Below the pieces are notes generated by a model, which had not been told where the DNA came from, made no database searches, and saw nothing but the letters and a program-made list of their open reading frames with translations. The position numbers were made by a program, and so were the translations under genes. DNA of 64,000 bases from Pachypanchax playfairii (Eukaryota > Chordata > Actinopteri > Cyprinodontiformes > Aplocheilidae), in contig SSNP01000006.1 of NCBI GenBank assembly GCA_006937955.1, positions 6,246,571 through 6,310,570 of the forward strand. The letters are read 5' to 3'. Of the stretch, positions 26,220-38,590 are shown piece by piece (position 1 is the first letter of the stretch; each line of letters begins with the position of its first letter).

Positions 26220-28607
26220 TTACACCTGGTTCTTGGGAAGAGCTCTCTGCTTGTGTAGCTGTCTCTCGAGGACGAAGCGGACCAGCTTTTCCACCCAGGC
26301 CGATCTCGGGTTCAGACAGACCTTCTCCCCGCTCGTCAGGTTGGCTCTGAGCCAAGAGATAAATCAACAAGTCATGACGCGGCTCTTCACCCACTCCGGA
26401 TATTCTTGACAATGCATGAAATTTCACTTTGTATAGTTTCGGTGATCCCACTCATGTTCATTTGCATAACCACATAATTTCCAGACATGATCTGATAACA
26501 ATCGAGATAAAAGAGAAGTGGATAGACATGTTGTATTTGGGTGACAGGAACCTGGTTTTTATTGGAAAAATTGTGAAACAAGGACTCCCACAATGAAATC
26601 TTTTGCTTGGGGCAAATCTCTAAAGATATTTATCTCAAACAAAACCATATAATTAGTTAGTGTTAAAAATCTTGTCTACTTGCTGTCAGGAGAAGATTTT
26701 ACTTGAACATAATTATTAAATGATGTAAATCGCTCCATGATTAAAATGTGCTTAAAGAGGCCCTTCAATTAAAAATGGTTTTTCTGAGGTTTCTGTTGAA
26801 TATTTTAGCTCCACAGATGTTCTTACCTTCATAGTGGGTGTGAAAAAAGGTCAACAACTTCTCTTTCAGTTTTTATCTCTCAAACTACGCAGGTGGTGAT
26901 AAAACCTGAGTTCTCCCGAGTCCGAACGGCCTGTATCTGTTTCATCACAACTACTTTGTTCGTTTGTATTCATCAGCTCCCGCAGTTGAAACCACGCCTA
27001 GTATGCTGCTGGCTAAAAGCTGTTAGCATAAGACGTAGCAAACAGAAAGACACGACGTCTGACGTTGCCATGCACAGCGGGGCAGGAAACAGTATACCTT
27101 GCTCTCATAGGCTTGTTTGTTAGCCAATCAGAGTCCAGCAAATTCGATTAATGAATACAAATGAGCTGCTGCTCGAGGCCTGACGGAAGGAGCCGGACGG
27201 GTTCACGGCACCAAGAAAATGTTAGGTTTTTTCCTTATTCTATCAAAACCTTCCATTATTATAAATATAAGAAATACGATCACTCAAGAAGATTGGTTCA
27301 ATAACCCAGCTGGGGAGAGTGTGTCAGCTTCCTTCTGGCACTAACTCTGACCACTTCACCCAGCTCAGTCTTTTTATTCTCATTAGACATAGAACAGATA
27401 ACAGTAAATCGTCACTCCCAAATCAGTGGAGCCACCTGTAGCTGTTTAACAGTGACCTTGGATTAGAAACAGGAGGTTCTGGGAAAAAGCAGTGGGAAAG
27501 GAAGAGCATGTAACTAAAATAATCAGATAGCGAGACCTGCATGAGCACCTGCACACATAAGTAACACAGAAAAGATCTTTAAAGAATGAACGTGTATAAT
27601 TGATGTCCTTTCTCTACCCTATCAGGAACCACCCGAATTTTAATGCAGACACATTGAAAGGTCTGTTAATAAGTGTATCCTGATTGTTTTTAAGTTATAA
27701 AATGTTTCATATTACTGGTTAAAAAACTGTTGAATTCACTCACATGACTTCGGTTTTGGCGCAGTGAGGCCCCTCGGGGATCAGCTTGATGCTTTTCAGG
27801 CTTTCTGGAGGAATGATCCTGGACTCCACCTGCAGGCACCGACAGTGCGTGTTGATGTCCCTGCTGATTGGCGGCATTCCTGTCAACAACACACAGTTTA
27901 AGCAGAGAAACGTGCACCATGTGGAGTTTTTGTAAATGATTAGTGAGCATAAGCTCCAGGGACTTTTGCAAAGCTTTAAGATTCTAACAGGCAACACAGT
28001 TAGAAAAAGCTTTACTCTTAAAACGAGATTAATCCCGGTTGACAACGTTACTTTAATCTTGGCAGATATTTTGGAGGATTGCATAACTTTCCTGGGAAGA
28101 GTTGCATTAAGGCGATTGTAATTAGTTCTTATTTGCACGACTTAATAAATACTGAAAATTCCTTTTGTTCATTACATCCACCAACTTGTGAAAGTGTTAC
28201 GCCATGCTTCCCCTTTTTTCCACATCAGTCAGCTTCCTAATCGCTGCAACCGAAACACACAAAATCATCACGAAAGCTAAAAAAGTTTCTTACAGCAGCA
28301 GCAGCAGAAACAAGGCCACATATTCATGAAGTTATTCTCCAGTTTCAGCTGAAAGAATCCTTTAAATACAACATTTTACAATATTTTTTTGTTTAATCAC
28401 CATTACGTGAGACGCTTATAGCTTCCAGTAATGTTGAAAATCCCTCAAAACATCTAAACTTCCAACTCAAACTCATACAAACACCATTTATTGATTTAAT
28501 CCCTGACAAATATTCTTATGTTGGTATTTAGTTTGAAGATTTTTCAAGCCCTTACCATTAATGAGCGCGATCAGACTGCCGAGCGTTATCAGGATGCAGA
28601 GCTTCAT
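26220..28607 (-). CDS. CXC chemokine A (CXCL8/CXCL11-like, no ELR motif)
   Basis: Exons: 28607-28556, 27879-27744 and 26346-26220, giving 104 residues. Residues 1-18 are a hydrophobic signal peptide (MKLCILITLGSLIALING). The secreted part has the CXC motif at Cys30-Arg-Cys32 and disulfide partners Cys57 and Cys73; GPHCAKTEVI and SGEKVCLNP are classic CXC landmarks, and a C-terminal helix follows (WVEKLVRFVLERQL). No ELR precedes the CXC, so classical neutrophil attraction through CXCR2 is not predicted. The intron phases (1, then 2) are as in other CXC genes. The stop codon sits inside a donor-like CAG|GTGTAAAG, so a short fourth exon is possible. A polyadenylation signal lies at 26009-26004 on this strand. 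Exact orthology is not assignable here. Confidence 0.9.
26756..27722 (+). mobile_element. TTAA MITE, copy 2, interrupted and 3'-truncated
   Basis: TTAA at 26752 and the AGAGGCCC start are intact. After 27196 the element is interrupted by an LTR-like insert, resumes at about 27625 and stops at about 27722 without its right end. It lies in intron 2 of chemokine A; its truncated end is 21 bp from the exon-2 splice donor. Confidence 0.85.
27197..27624 (-). mobile_element. LTR-like insertion inside MITE copy 2
   Basis: Read on the minus strand it starts TGATAGGG, has an AATAAA signal (27378-27373), ends its LTR-like part with CCTAACA, and is followed by a tRNA-primer-site-like TGGTGCCGTGAACCCG. 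This looks like one LTR plus primer-binding site of an old retroelement. No coding sequence is present. Target duplication is unclear (only GGA is shared). Confidence 0.45.
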
Positions 28608-28694
28608 GTTGTTCGTTACAGATGTTGGATAAGTCTTCGAAACAAAGGCTGTTAGAAAGGCTGTTGCAACTGGATATGTCACTTAGGTCTGGAA

Positions 28695-28702
28695 TATTTA
28701 TA
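28695..28702 (-). promoter_or_regulatory. TATA box of chemokine A
   Basis: TATAAATA on the minus strand, 88 bp before the start codon, is a good position for a TATA-driven inducible promoter with a short leader. Confidence 0.55.
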
Positions 28703-28951
28703 CATGTATTGATCATGTGCTCCTCTGGTTATGACTGTAAAAAAAACAATAAAGGGAAAGAGAACCAATCCAGTGTGTACGAGTGTGGTTTCATTTCGGT
28801 GAGTTCACATGTACAGCAGAAGGTAGTCATGGGACGGTGGGTTCAGGGGACGACTGGAGGCATCGCTGAGGTTCAGACACAATGTGGCTGCGGTTAAAAG
28901 TTATGGATATGACTCATGTGTTTTTAGTCCTTATCATAAATCTGCTGAAGT

Positions 28952-28960
<9 letters not shown>

Positions 28961-28982
<22 letters not shown>

Positions 28983-28988
28983 CCCCCC
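28961..28988 (+). repeat. Poly(C) tract
   Basis: 28 consecutive C. A second run of the same length is at 52099-52126. Confidence 0.95.
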
Positions 28989-29594
28989 TACTGTGGATTA
29001 TAACAGGAAGAATAATATGGTCATCAGATGTAGTTCTATAAACAACATGTTTATTTGTGGGAATTGTTTAGCGGGGAGTTTTTTGTTTTTCTTGGGGGCG
29101 GGGCTCTGATTTTGTACGTGCAGAACATGACAGTCTATTTGTCAAAAAGTTCCCCGTGCTTTCTTTTTTTTTTAATAGCTTCATGATATTTAATCCTCTT
29201 ATTTGTTTATTGATATGAGTTCAGTTCAGATGGTATTAAAGAGAGTGTTCAGGGCCCTACGGTGGTCACATTCTGGAAACATCAAGTTATTATTACCTGT
29301 GAACAAGGTAACCAAGAACGTGACCCCTATCCAGTTGTTTCAGTGACTTACCAACCATGATATATGTGTAACAATGTGTTAATTCCAACATAAGACAGTT
29401 TGTTCACCAAACATTGTATGTTGGTCTTAATTTTGATGTGAAACCTGAAGCTGGTTTAATTTTGACTGTTTTATCACCAAAAGGCTCAAAGTGATGTGGA
29501 GATCCTTCTTGTCCACAGCTAGAACCTTCTACAATAGGGGTCTCATGCAACAGTATTTGTGTGAACAATGATTTTTTTAAAAAACTGGAGTTGT
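28989..29594. other. Non-coding stretch between repeats
   Basis: No gene or recognisable element seen. Confidence 0.4.
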
Positions 29595-29598
29595 TTAA

Positions 29599-30185
29599 AG
29601 AGGCCCTTCAATTAAAAACGGGTTTTCTGAGGTTTCTGTTGAATATTTTAGCTCCACAGGTGTTCTTACCTTCATAGTGGGGGTTAAAACAGGTCAACAA
29701 CTTCTCTTTCAGTTTTAATCTCTCAAACTGCGCAGGTGGCGATAACACCAGAGTTCTCCCGAGTTCAATCGGCCTGTATCTGTTTCGTCACAACTCTTTT
29801 GTTCGTTAGTATTCATCAGCTCCCACAGTTGAAACCACGCCTAGCATGCTGCTGGCTAAAAGCTGTAGCATAACGTAGCAAACAGGAAGACACGACGTCT
29901 GACGTTGCCATGCGCAGCGGGGCAGGAAACAGTATACCTTGCTCTCATAGGCTAGTTTGTTAGCCAATTAGAGTCCAGCAAATTTCAACAATGAATATGA
30001 ACGAGCTGCTGATGAAGCAGTCGAAGCAGCCTGACGGAAGGAGCTGGAACCACCCGAATTTTAACGCAGACAGATTGAAAGGTCTGTTAATCAGTGTTTC
30101 CTGACATTTTTAGATATAGAATGTTTCATATTACTGGTTAATACTTAAGAAATAACCACAATGAAATGTGTATGAAACGGCCTCT
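29599..30185 (+). mobile_element. TTAA MITE, copy 3 (intact ends)
   Basis: TTAA duplications at 29595 and 30186, AGAGGCCC start and GGCCTCT end, 587 bp. It lies between the two chemokine genes. Confidence 0.9.
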
Positions 30186-30189
30186 TTAA

Positions 30190-31129
30190 AGACAACAGAA
30201 ATGCACTGTGTATCCTATAGCTGTGACTGTCTTTCAGATCAGAAAAATCTGTTTCTACAAACTGAGGTTTGTTTAAAGAGTCGATATAACAGGAAATGCT
30301 ATAAATTATTCAGAATTTTCTCATAGAAACCCACTTCAAGGGCTCCGAACTATAGATTTAGTTTAGGGGAAATAGTCCAGCCCTACAATTAGAATAAACA
30401 TAATAAAAAACAGTGTAATTTTTGATTTTTTATTGGTCAAACTGTTTATTTAGACCTGAAACCAACATTTCCCTCAGGAAATTCATAATTTACTCATTAC
30501 AGTTTCACAATTACTTGACTGACGTTCTAGACAAATATGTGCCTGAAGTAACAAGATTAATCCTGCTGCAACCTGTCAGACAGATAAATAACAGTAGACA
30601 TTCAGAAACCACATCAAAATTCAGTGGTAAAAGTTGTCATGATCTTTCATGGTTAAACTGAAAAAATGTTTTTCTCTTGTGATCACAGGCACGTGTCTTT
30701 AGTCTGCATTTAGGTCATAAATGAGGAATTAAAGTAGGTCATAATGAAAACTCTCAAGACCACATGACTACAAGGAATAAAATGATTTACTCATAAATGA
30801 CTCAGCAAAAATGATCGTCTGGGAGAAAAACAAGCTTGAGAAGACTTTTTTACAGTAATGATCATGGCAGACTCGACATTTCCTAACATGGAAATGACTT
30901 TTAATACAGTACAGTAAACAATTCCCAAAGCTGTGGGGCCAGAATTATTCAGCTGTGATGATTATTTAGTTTATCATCTGTAGTTGAAATTATTTGCAAT
31001 GGCATTTAGACTTTAAAAAAAGACATAAAAAAGTGCAAAGTCAGTGAAAAGAAATGTAATTTGAAAATGCTCGGGTTAATCCTGATTAACCGAGTTAAAG
31101 CAGTACTGAATAGCTTTTCTGCTGCTGTG
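30190..31129. other. Non-coding stretch
   Basis: A/T-rich sequence. The 79-codon ORF at 30422-30661 has no recognised similarity. Confidence 0.4.
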
Positions 31130-31745
31130 TCTCAGACAGTCATTGCTTGAACCGGTGTTCTGCAGAAATATGCTACCTGTTGAGATGTGCTACACACATG
31201 TACAGTTCTACAATCTTGACTTAAATAAAAAGATTTATTGTTTATTTTTGTTTCTATATTTTTTCTATAAATACATTTTACTTATCAAATAAATTCTCCC
31301 AGGACAGGAACACTGAATATGATGTTATTTTTACTTTCTTTGCATTGTCAGAGCGACAGGCAAATGTTTGGACACACCCAGAGGAGAAGGACCCAACAAC
31401 CCAGAGGGCTTTTATATAGAAAATATCAGGGAAGGATCATAAAAATATGTTTAAATAACCAACAGGTCACACTCGTCATAAACAAGAATACTGTATAAAC
31501 TTCTAACGAAACCTCATGATAACAACATTTAATTATGAAATAAGTTGTCAGTTCGTACTATGGCGGCATTTTTCTTCAGGGCAGCATAAATCACCAGAAC
31601 ACCACTTCCGGCTGAGACCCAAATTACTGAAGTTATTTAGTCTATTGTAAATCCATCGGAGGGTCCAGAGTGTCTAATATGAAGATGAACATGTTTTTTG
31701 GTGAGTATCCGCTTAGACAAGATTCAGAACAGTAGCTTAAAGTTT
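31130..31745 (+). repeat. Unclassified dispersed repeat, copy 2
   Basis: Second copy of the repeat at 5185-5790, in the same orientation, with small indels (for example an extra 'caacaaccc' near 31395) and a diverged right end. Confidence 0.75.
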
Positions 31746-31975
31746 TAAGAGTTATTTAGTTTTGCTTTAATCAAGAACTCCTGGACCTGCTGTTCCCAGA
31801 CATGATCTTTCATCAGATCCAGGGTCTTTTCCCAGTGAGGAGTGTCTGACATTGCTTGAATAATATTCAGATGATGTTTGTATGAGATGATTCATACATG
31901 TGCAGGATTGATCTTTCATTTAGTAATGTGTTTGGAAGATGCATTTTAATTTTATGTCAGATTAAAGGGGCAGTT

Positions 31976-32392
31976 TCACACAAATTTCATGACTTTGTGG
32001 TTATTTCTTAAGTATTAACCAGTAATATAAAACATTTTATATCTAAAAACGTCAGGAAACACTTATTAACAGAACTTTCAATCTGACTGCTTGAAAATTA
32101 GTCTGGATTCGGGCTTTTACTCATTAATATTCATTATGCAAATTCACTGGATTCTGATTGGCTAACAAACTAGCCTATGAGAGCACGGCTTCCTGTTTGG
32201 AGCAGTAGCACAACAATTCTGATGGTCCGCCATGTTTGCTACTGAACAGCTGAGCTAACTTTGCAGGTGTGGTCTCAACTGCACGAGCTGCTGAATATTA
32301 ATGAGCAAAATCAGTGTGACGTCACAATGATAGGATTTTCGAACTCAGGTGTTATCGCCACCTCAGAAAAAACGTTTTTATGGCATGGCCTC
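31976..32392 (-). mobile_element. TTAA MITE, copy 4 (inverted, diverged, shortened)
   Basis: It starts at TTAA (31972) with AGGGGC and ends at GGCCTCTAA. The interior shows the family's landmarks in reverse: ttatttcttaagtattaacc, gattggctaacaaactagcc and tatcgccacct. It is about 420 bp, shorter and more diverged than the other copies. Confidence 0.78.
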
Positions 32393-32399
32393 TAATCCT

Positions 32400-33300
32400 C
32401 TTACATAAATATATTTTCCATTTCCCTCCCTGCTTTAAACTCAGATTGCTGGACACACTGACCACATGTCTTCTCTCTGCTGTCTTTATTGTCCATGTTT
32501 GTATTTATTATTGTTGCTGCTATTAACTTTTTCTCTGTTTATCCTTCCATAGAAGTGACGACGAACCCAAATGCATCTGTTTTTGTCTCTTTCCTGTCAG
32601 CTCAGACCAGCCGGTCGAGGCAGAAGAAATATTTACACATACATTTGTCCTTTTTACTTGTACTTAGTACATGTTCCTATTGGATAAATGTAGCTACAGT
32701 TTTAGATGTTACACAACTTTTGTATTGTAAGCTTTCTCCAGATGGACAAAATAAAGGAAGTTTTGTCGGGTGAACTCAAATACGCTTGTGTAGCTGCTTT
32801 GCTTGTCCAAAGTTTCACAATCAAATTTAAAACACGTAAATAAAAAAACAACTGAACAATCAATAATGGTATACTTATTTTAATGTTTTTGGAAATATAT
32901 CTCATTTGTTTTACTTTTGAAGTGCTTTAGTTGATCTGAAATGAGGTTTGAATTAGACACAACAGTGATGTTGTAATATTTATAACAGTAGCAGCGATTA
33001 CACAACCATTACTCTGCTTTCTGTTGTTCCTCAGATTAAAAAAAGGAAGTGAAAAATCACAGTAAGCAACTATGTGTTGTTGTTTTAAGCCACATGCAGC
33101 ATATACAACAAACTTTACTTCCTGTTTTTTCTCCGGTTTGCAGTTGACTCTTCACTCCAGACGGGGGCGTTTGACTCATGAACAAACCTCAATGATATTT
33201 TCACGCATGATTGTTTGACCCTTAATTGGAGAAATTTCAACTACTTTGACTGTAAATGTAATATTTTAATATGTCATTGATAAATGTCTGGAAAAATCAC
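32400..33300. other. Non-coding stretch between chemokine genes
   Basis: No exon or recognisable element seen. Confidence 0.4.
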
Positions 33301-33534
33301 TTTGTCGTCGTGTCATTGGACAAGACGCTTTACTCACATTGACTGTTTGATCTCGGCGCAGACGGACCGATGGCGCCCGTGTGATGGCAGCCTCGTCTCT
33401 GTCAGTGTGCCCAGAGGCAACAGTATGTTGTATAATTCAATTGAATGTAAGTGTGAATGAGAAGTTGTGATGTGAAGCTGTTTGGGGGTTGTCTGATTTA
33501 AAAAAGCAATATACAAGTACACGCCATTTATCAT
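33301..33534 (+). repeat. tRNA-derived SINE, 5'-truncated copy
   Basis: It shares its body (ggacaagacgctttactcac, cctcgtctctgtcagtgtg) and its tail (aagtacacgccattta) with the fuller copy at 52309-52673. The tRNA-like head is missing. Confidence 0.7.
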
Positions 33535-34200
33535 GTATTTTTATAGGTTTGCTGTTAAAAATGAATAAAAATTCTCTTTTTTTTTTTAAATAAAAGCTGC
33601 ATCCATTTTTTTTTTATCTTTCAAATTGATTGTGTCGACTATTTCTGTCTAATATCAGTAAAAGTCATAAGACTGGACAGATTGTTATTCCATCACAGGA
33701 CCAAAGACCACCCATCACCTTTTATCCTAACATGCATGTTTTTGGACCAGAAAGCTGATGCATGTGCAAAAGAACATACAAACTCCATGCAAAAATGTCC
33801 CAACCATGATTCAAACCCTGAACCTTCTTGCTGTGAGGTTTGATGTTGATTGTTTAATGTTGTGTTTTTGGTGTTTTATTTATATTATAGTTTTTTATTT
33901 CTTTGTTGTTTTTGTTTCTTTTAAGCGAGTTGTAAAACACCTTGTTTACCCTGTTGTTTAAATGTGCGATATAAATAAAACTGACATTAACATTAAGGTA
34001 ATAAACATTTGCTCAATTTCAACGATTCGTATAAAAGTGGTAAAACAACACTCTAACAATGATACTTATTTAAACACACATTAGTATTTATTTTGGTTTT
34101 ATGTTAACTACACTGTCACATTGTGTACATTTCAATTAGTGCTTTAAAAAAATCAGACATTTGTACATGGACATATCTTAAAATAAAAAAAAAAAAAATT

Positions 34201-34343
34201 GCAAAAGTATTTTAAATACAATTAATAACAATAATAAATAATACAAAAAATAACAGCATTCATTAAGAGACAACATAGGTTAAATTTACTTGCAAATTGT
34301 TTGGAGAGTTTGGTGTTATTTATAAGGGGAGTGTTGCACGCAT

Positions 34344-34375
<32 letters not shown>

Positions 34376-34549
34376 AGATGGAGACTGACAGACGAGCATC
34401 TCATTTCACCTCATAAATTAAAACATTGACTTTTTCACATATTCTTAACATTGCAGTTTTACTAGTGCAAACTGAAACGAATTCAGTTTTAAAAACAAAA
34501 CTCCACTGCTAAATAGTTTTTTTTTTAACAATGACTCATAAAATGTGAG
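34201..34549 (-). promoter_or_regulatory. AU-rich 3' UTR of chemokine B
   Basis: Five ATTTA pentamers (read on the minus strand) fall within 350 bp after the stop codon. AATAAA follows at 34092-34087. AU-rich elements of this kind destabilise chemokine mRNAs; their role here is inferred. Confidence 0.45.
34344..34369 (+). repeat. (AC)n microsatellite
   Basis: Thirteen CA/AC units, in the expected 3' flank of chemokine B. Confidence 0.9.
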
Positions 34550-35399
34550 TTATGATGCTGTTGGCTTTCCAGGTGCGGTTGTCACTGCAGGTGCTCTAGC
34601 TGTTGTCCTGGTTCTAGATCTGGTTGTGTTCCTCTTCCTAAGTGTCTCTTCCATCAATTGCCTGTAACAAAAACATGTCACAGTCAAACATTTCTGCTGC
34701 AGGAAAGTTTCAGAATTTTTTGACAAATTTAAAACTAATTTGTTTTTTTTTTCTACCAATTTTAAGTCAGAAAATAATGATATTAACTGTTTATTTAATG
34801 ACAAATGAATGAAATGCAATTAAAAATTCCATATTTGCCTGTTCTATGTTGCCACATATGAATGAACCGCTACTTACTCTTGCACCATACAACAACAACA
34901 ACAACATAATCCTTTTAAAAATGGTGAAAATGTTGTATTTTTGACTTACTTTGCTGCAAGGAGTTTTTTAGTAAAATTCGATTCTGGATCAAGACATTCT
35001 CTTGTATTGTCTTTCAGTGTTACACTGGAATAGAAGAATAACATTTTTAAGTAAGACATCCCTTTACTTGCTGGAATGCTGTTCTTATATTTGTTCTGCT
35101 GTTACTTACATGACTTCATGTTTACTGCAGTACGGACGAGGTTCATATTTTTTAACATCAGCGATGAGAGATGGATTATTCACACCTTGACCCATCTTCA
35201 CACACCGGCACTTTTTAATACCTGCGGAACATCAGCAAATAACACATTTATTTTTGTACCGAGACGTTATATCAATTAAATTAATATATTTAGGTTTTAT
35301 TTAAAGCTGAACCAGTTTGACGCTGCTGACACACTTACTTGCTGAAGTGCAGAAGGCCGTGCAGACCAGCAGAACGAAGCACTGGATTAGAGAATTCAT
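34550..35399 (-). CDS. CXC chemokine B (CXCL9/10/11-like)
   Basis: Exons: 35399-35339, 35221-35110, 35024-34950 and 34661-34550, giving 119 residues. The four exons and phases 1-2-2 are the standard CXC layout. Signal peptide about residues 1-20; CXC at Cys25-Arg-Cys27, partners Cys52 and Cys68 (RPYCSKHEVIVTLKDN, TRECLDP). There is no ELR motif. The C-terminus is a long Arg/Lys/Thr-rich tail (residues about 83-119: LRKRNTTRSRTRTTARAP), as in mammalian CXCL9, fitting the interferon-inducible ELR-minus group acting on CXCR3-like receptors. A TATA box lies 123 bp upstream of the ATG. The 3' flank has several ATTTA motifs. Same strand as chemokine A, 5.9 kb apart, but only distantly similar to it. 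Confidence 0.9.
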
Positions 35400-35521
35400 C
35401 TTTGTAGCAAATGGTAGAAGTTACTGAGTTAAAATCTTCTGTTAGAAGTAGAAGATGTCGTCTCTTGTTGTTCTGCTCGTCCCTACTCAGGCTGTCTGAC
35501 TCTCCACATTGAACTTCGCAC

Positions 35522-35530
35522 CTTTTTATA
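35522..35530 (-). promoter_or_regulatory. TATA box of chemokine B
   Basis: TATAAAAAG on the minus strand, 123 bp before the ATG. Confidence 0.6.
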
Positions 35531-35599
35531 AAGCTGGTGGAGAGGACGCCAGCCAAGTTTTGGTTCTTAGGAACTGAAGAAAAAAATCTCTTTCTCAAC

Positions 35600-36763
35600 C
35601 CCCCCACACTTCAGTTTTTGGCAATCTGCCTACCTTTCCTATGAATTCTACAGCTCTTACCTCCCTAAATAGAGCTTCCTGTAAGTAAAAAAAATGTTTT
35701 TTCAGCTTTAAACACAACTATTCCTTCCAGGGAAAACTGGTGGGCTAAAACACGTTTGGCTGCTCATGTCGGTTACAGATACAGGAATGTTTCTAATCAT
35801 TGTCTTCACATCACATCACTTCACTTTCTCACAAGTACACAAGTGTCATGCCTGAAATTTAGTTTTAATTTCGCTACCACTCAACTACAGAGAGCCAGTA
35901 GATCCCTGTCGTTATATCATGTTGTGTGTGATGTTCCTCAGGATTCTCGCTTTCATTTTACTCTTGTCTTATGAATTGTACCATGGCTGTAGCTTTTTAA
36001 AAATAATTTAAACACACAAAACGAAACAAAAAAAGGAAAACCCAATACCATGTTGAAAGACAGTATCTTTCAGAGGAAGATGAAAGAAAGAAAAAAAAAC
36101 AATAAAAGAAAAAAGAAAGAAAAAAAGAAAAAAAAGAAAAAAGAAAGACAGAAAAAAGAAAGAAAGAAAGATTAGAGAAAAAGTGTGATTAAAGAAGAGA
36201 AAGACAACACAGAGCTTCTGCTTCAACACCTGCAGAGACACAAAAACAAGAACAAAGAGAATAGAGTAACAGCAGACATTTATGCTAAGAAAAATTGATA
36301 ATTTTACATAAACACACACCTAAATGATGATAAACCTCGTTAAACACTTTGCTTTAGTGATGTCACAGCCAGATTTAATATTTGCAAACACCTGCATGAA
36401 CACCTGAGTGAAGTGACGCGCTTATGTTTGTGGAATTCCACCATCATATATTTTAATAATGAAATGCAAAAAAAAACCTCAGCTCCATCCCACAGGCCGT
36501 GAAGCATGACCACAAGAGACTGAGGAAACCCAAGGACCCCCCCAACAGGGACCCAACTAGGACCTAAATGGCTGACCAAACTTCCAGGTAAGTTTCTATC
36601 CCAGTTTATCTCGGGTTGTGGAGCTACATGAGGCACTTCTTTGACTGACTGCACAACCATCTATTTTCTATATATTTGCTTGATCCTGTTCAGGGTCACA
36701 GGATTGGAGTTCATCAGGGAAGGGTCATCGGTCCATCACAGTTTCAAGTGACCTTTCACACAC

Positions 36764-36810
<47 letters not shown>

Positions 36811-38140
36811 ACCAGGACCAACAGAGTTGTCAGTTAACCTATCATGCATATGTTTGGTCTGTAGAAGTAAACCGGGGTCCCTGGAGAAACCCCAGAATGC
36901 ACAGTCGAGTGTTCAACCTGCAACTTTCTTCTTATGAGACAACAATTCTAACCCAGCTGCACCACTGCGCATCCCTCGATTTATCTCATGGTAAAACAGA
37001 AATGAGAATAATTTGATTTGACCTTGTTTTGTTGTTTACAGGCCTGAACTGAACTTTTACTTGGAAAAAAAAAGTTTCAACATACTCGAGACACATTCAC
37101 GAAAGTTTCACGGAGGGTAACAATGATTACGAAACTTTGGTAGTAGAATCAAATCCGTTTTCAGTTCAAGGTTGATGATCAGTGGAAAATATCTTTTACT
37201 CGCGTCTCGTTACGTCTCTTACTCAATTGTTTATTCTTCCTCGTACCTTGTTCCTACTTGTCAGACAGATAACGTTTATTCTGTATTAATAAACATCAAA
37301 AACACTCTCCACTGAGCACACACACACTAAATGCACAACAAAAAACAAAGACTTTCTCTTGTCACATATTTGACAGTTATGATTGTGTTATTGTTGGCAC
37401 CCTGGGCAGATATCAGACTTCTACCCCCACAAATACACACACAAAAAAGTATCTTTTTCAGATAAAAAAAACTTTCCTGACTGAACTTGAATAAAGACAT
37501 TTCAGAAGTATATGTAAAACTGAACATTATAAAAAGCCTAAAAAAATGATATAATACAAAGTAATAACTTAGAGTATTGAATACACAGTTATAATAACAC
37601 AAAAATCTTCAAAAGATCAAAACCGGAATACAGATAAAAGTAAAAAAATCACAATTCCCATAAATCCTGAATACATCAATACCATTAGCAATTTGTAAAC
37701 TTAATAGTACTAATATGACTGACCAGCAAACAAAGGAACTAAATCAGCTCATGTTTAACAGTTTGTATAGATCAGTATAAAAACGCTTACAACAATATTA
37801 ATCATTCATTTTGCTGTTTGTTGATCTTTGCACTATTTATAAGTTGCTAGTTATGCATGAATAATATGTCTTTTTGACAGTAACACTACCCCATAAATTG
37901 CCTTCTTATCTGAAATATTTATCTGTGAAGAGAAGTCAAGAACAAAGGTGTGACGGCTTCTGAGTCAACCTGCTTTTTAGCTCAGTGTAGCAGAAAGCCT
38001 CGGGGGTATTCTTAGACCTTCAGATCATTACTCATCATTTACTCAACTAAAGAATAAGACATCAAAGTTTCATTTAAAGGGCCACAGCAGGGTTCCAGCA
38101 GTGTACACTCTAAGCATCGAGTAGTGTGTATTAGTTTATA
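35600..38140. other. Gene-free stretch
   Basis: It contains a purine-rich tract (36078-36178, GAAA-rich), an inverted common fish repeat (36659-36975) with an (AC)n tract (36757-36808), and A/T-rich sequence. No exon recognised. Confidence 0.5.
36659..36975 (-). repeat. Common teleost interspersed repeat with (AC)n tract
   Basis: It begins with a 'gatcctgttcagggtcac'-type phrase and ends near 'cccagctgcaccactgcgc', the inverted counterpart of the head at 9658. A 50-bp (AC)n tract lies inside. Confidence 0.6.
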
Positions 38141-38141
38141 T

Positions 38142-38590
38142 ATACACAACTCAAAAAATAAAGGTAACACTTAAACAACATGATGTAACTTCAAGTCAGT
38201 CACACTTCTGTGAAACCAAACTGTTCACTTAGGAAGCAACACTGACTGACAATCAATTTCACATGCTGTTGTGCAAATGGAATAGAGTATAGGTAGAAAT
38301 GATAGGTAATTAGCAAGACATGCCCAATAAAAGAGGTTCTGCAGGTGGTGACCACAGACCACTTCCTGCTTTCTGGCTGATGTTTTGGAAGCATGAGACG
38401 GAGTCTACAACCTACACAAGTGGCTCAGGTAGTGCAGCTCATCCAGGATGCTACATCAATGAGACCTGTGGTAAGAAGGTTTGTCTGTCAGTATAGTGTC
38501 CAGAGCATGGAGGTGCTACCAGGAGACAGACCTGTACACCAGGAGACAGACCTGTACACCAGGAGATAGGCAGGTCGGTATTTAAACTTG
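38142..38590 (+). mobile_element. Tc1-like transposon, 5' fragment
   Basis: Starts with an end-like 'aactcaaaaaataaaggtaa' and reaches a transposase start at 38393 (MRRSLQPTQVAQVVQLIQD, then the degraded VVRRF). It breaks off in a short local duplication (38520-38570, 'ccaggagacagacctgtaca'). This is a third Tc1 family in the window, distinct from those at 401 and 46749. Confidence 0.8.

Noticed and set aside
28882..29109. ORF with poly-Pro
   Set aside because: Product of the poly(C) tract.
36008..36319. Phe-rich 103-codon minus-strand ORF resembling membrane segments
   Set aside because: The composition comes from the GAAA-rich purine tract at 36078-36178; there is no promoter, splice context or family match.
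34344..36808. CA-rich tracts considered as possible regulatory or CRISPR-like arrays
   Set aside because: Simple dinucleotide repeats without spacers; this is eukaryotic sequence.
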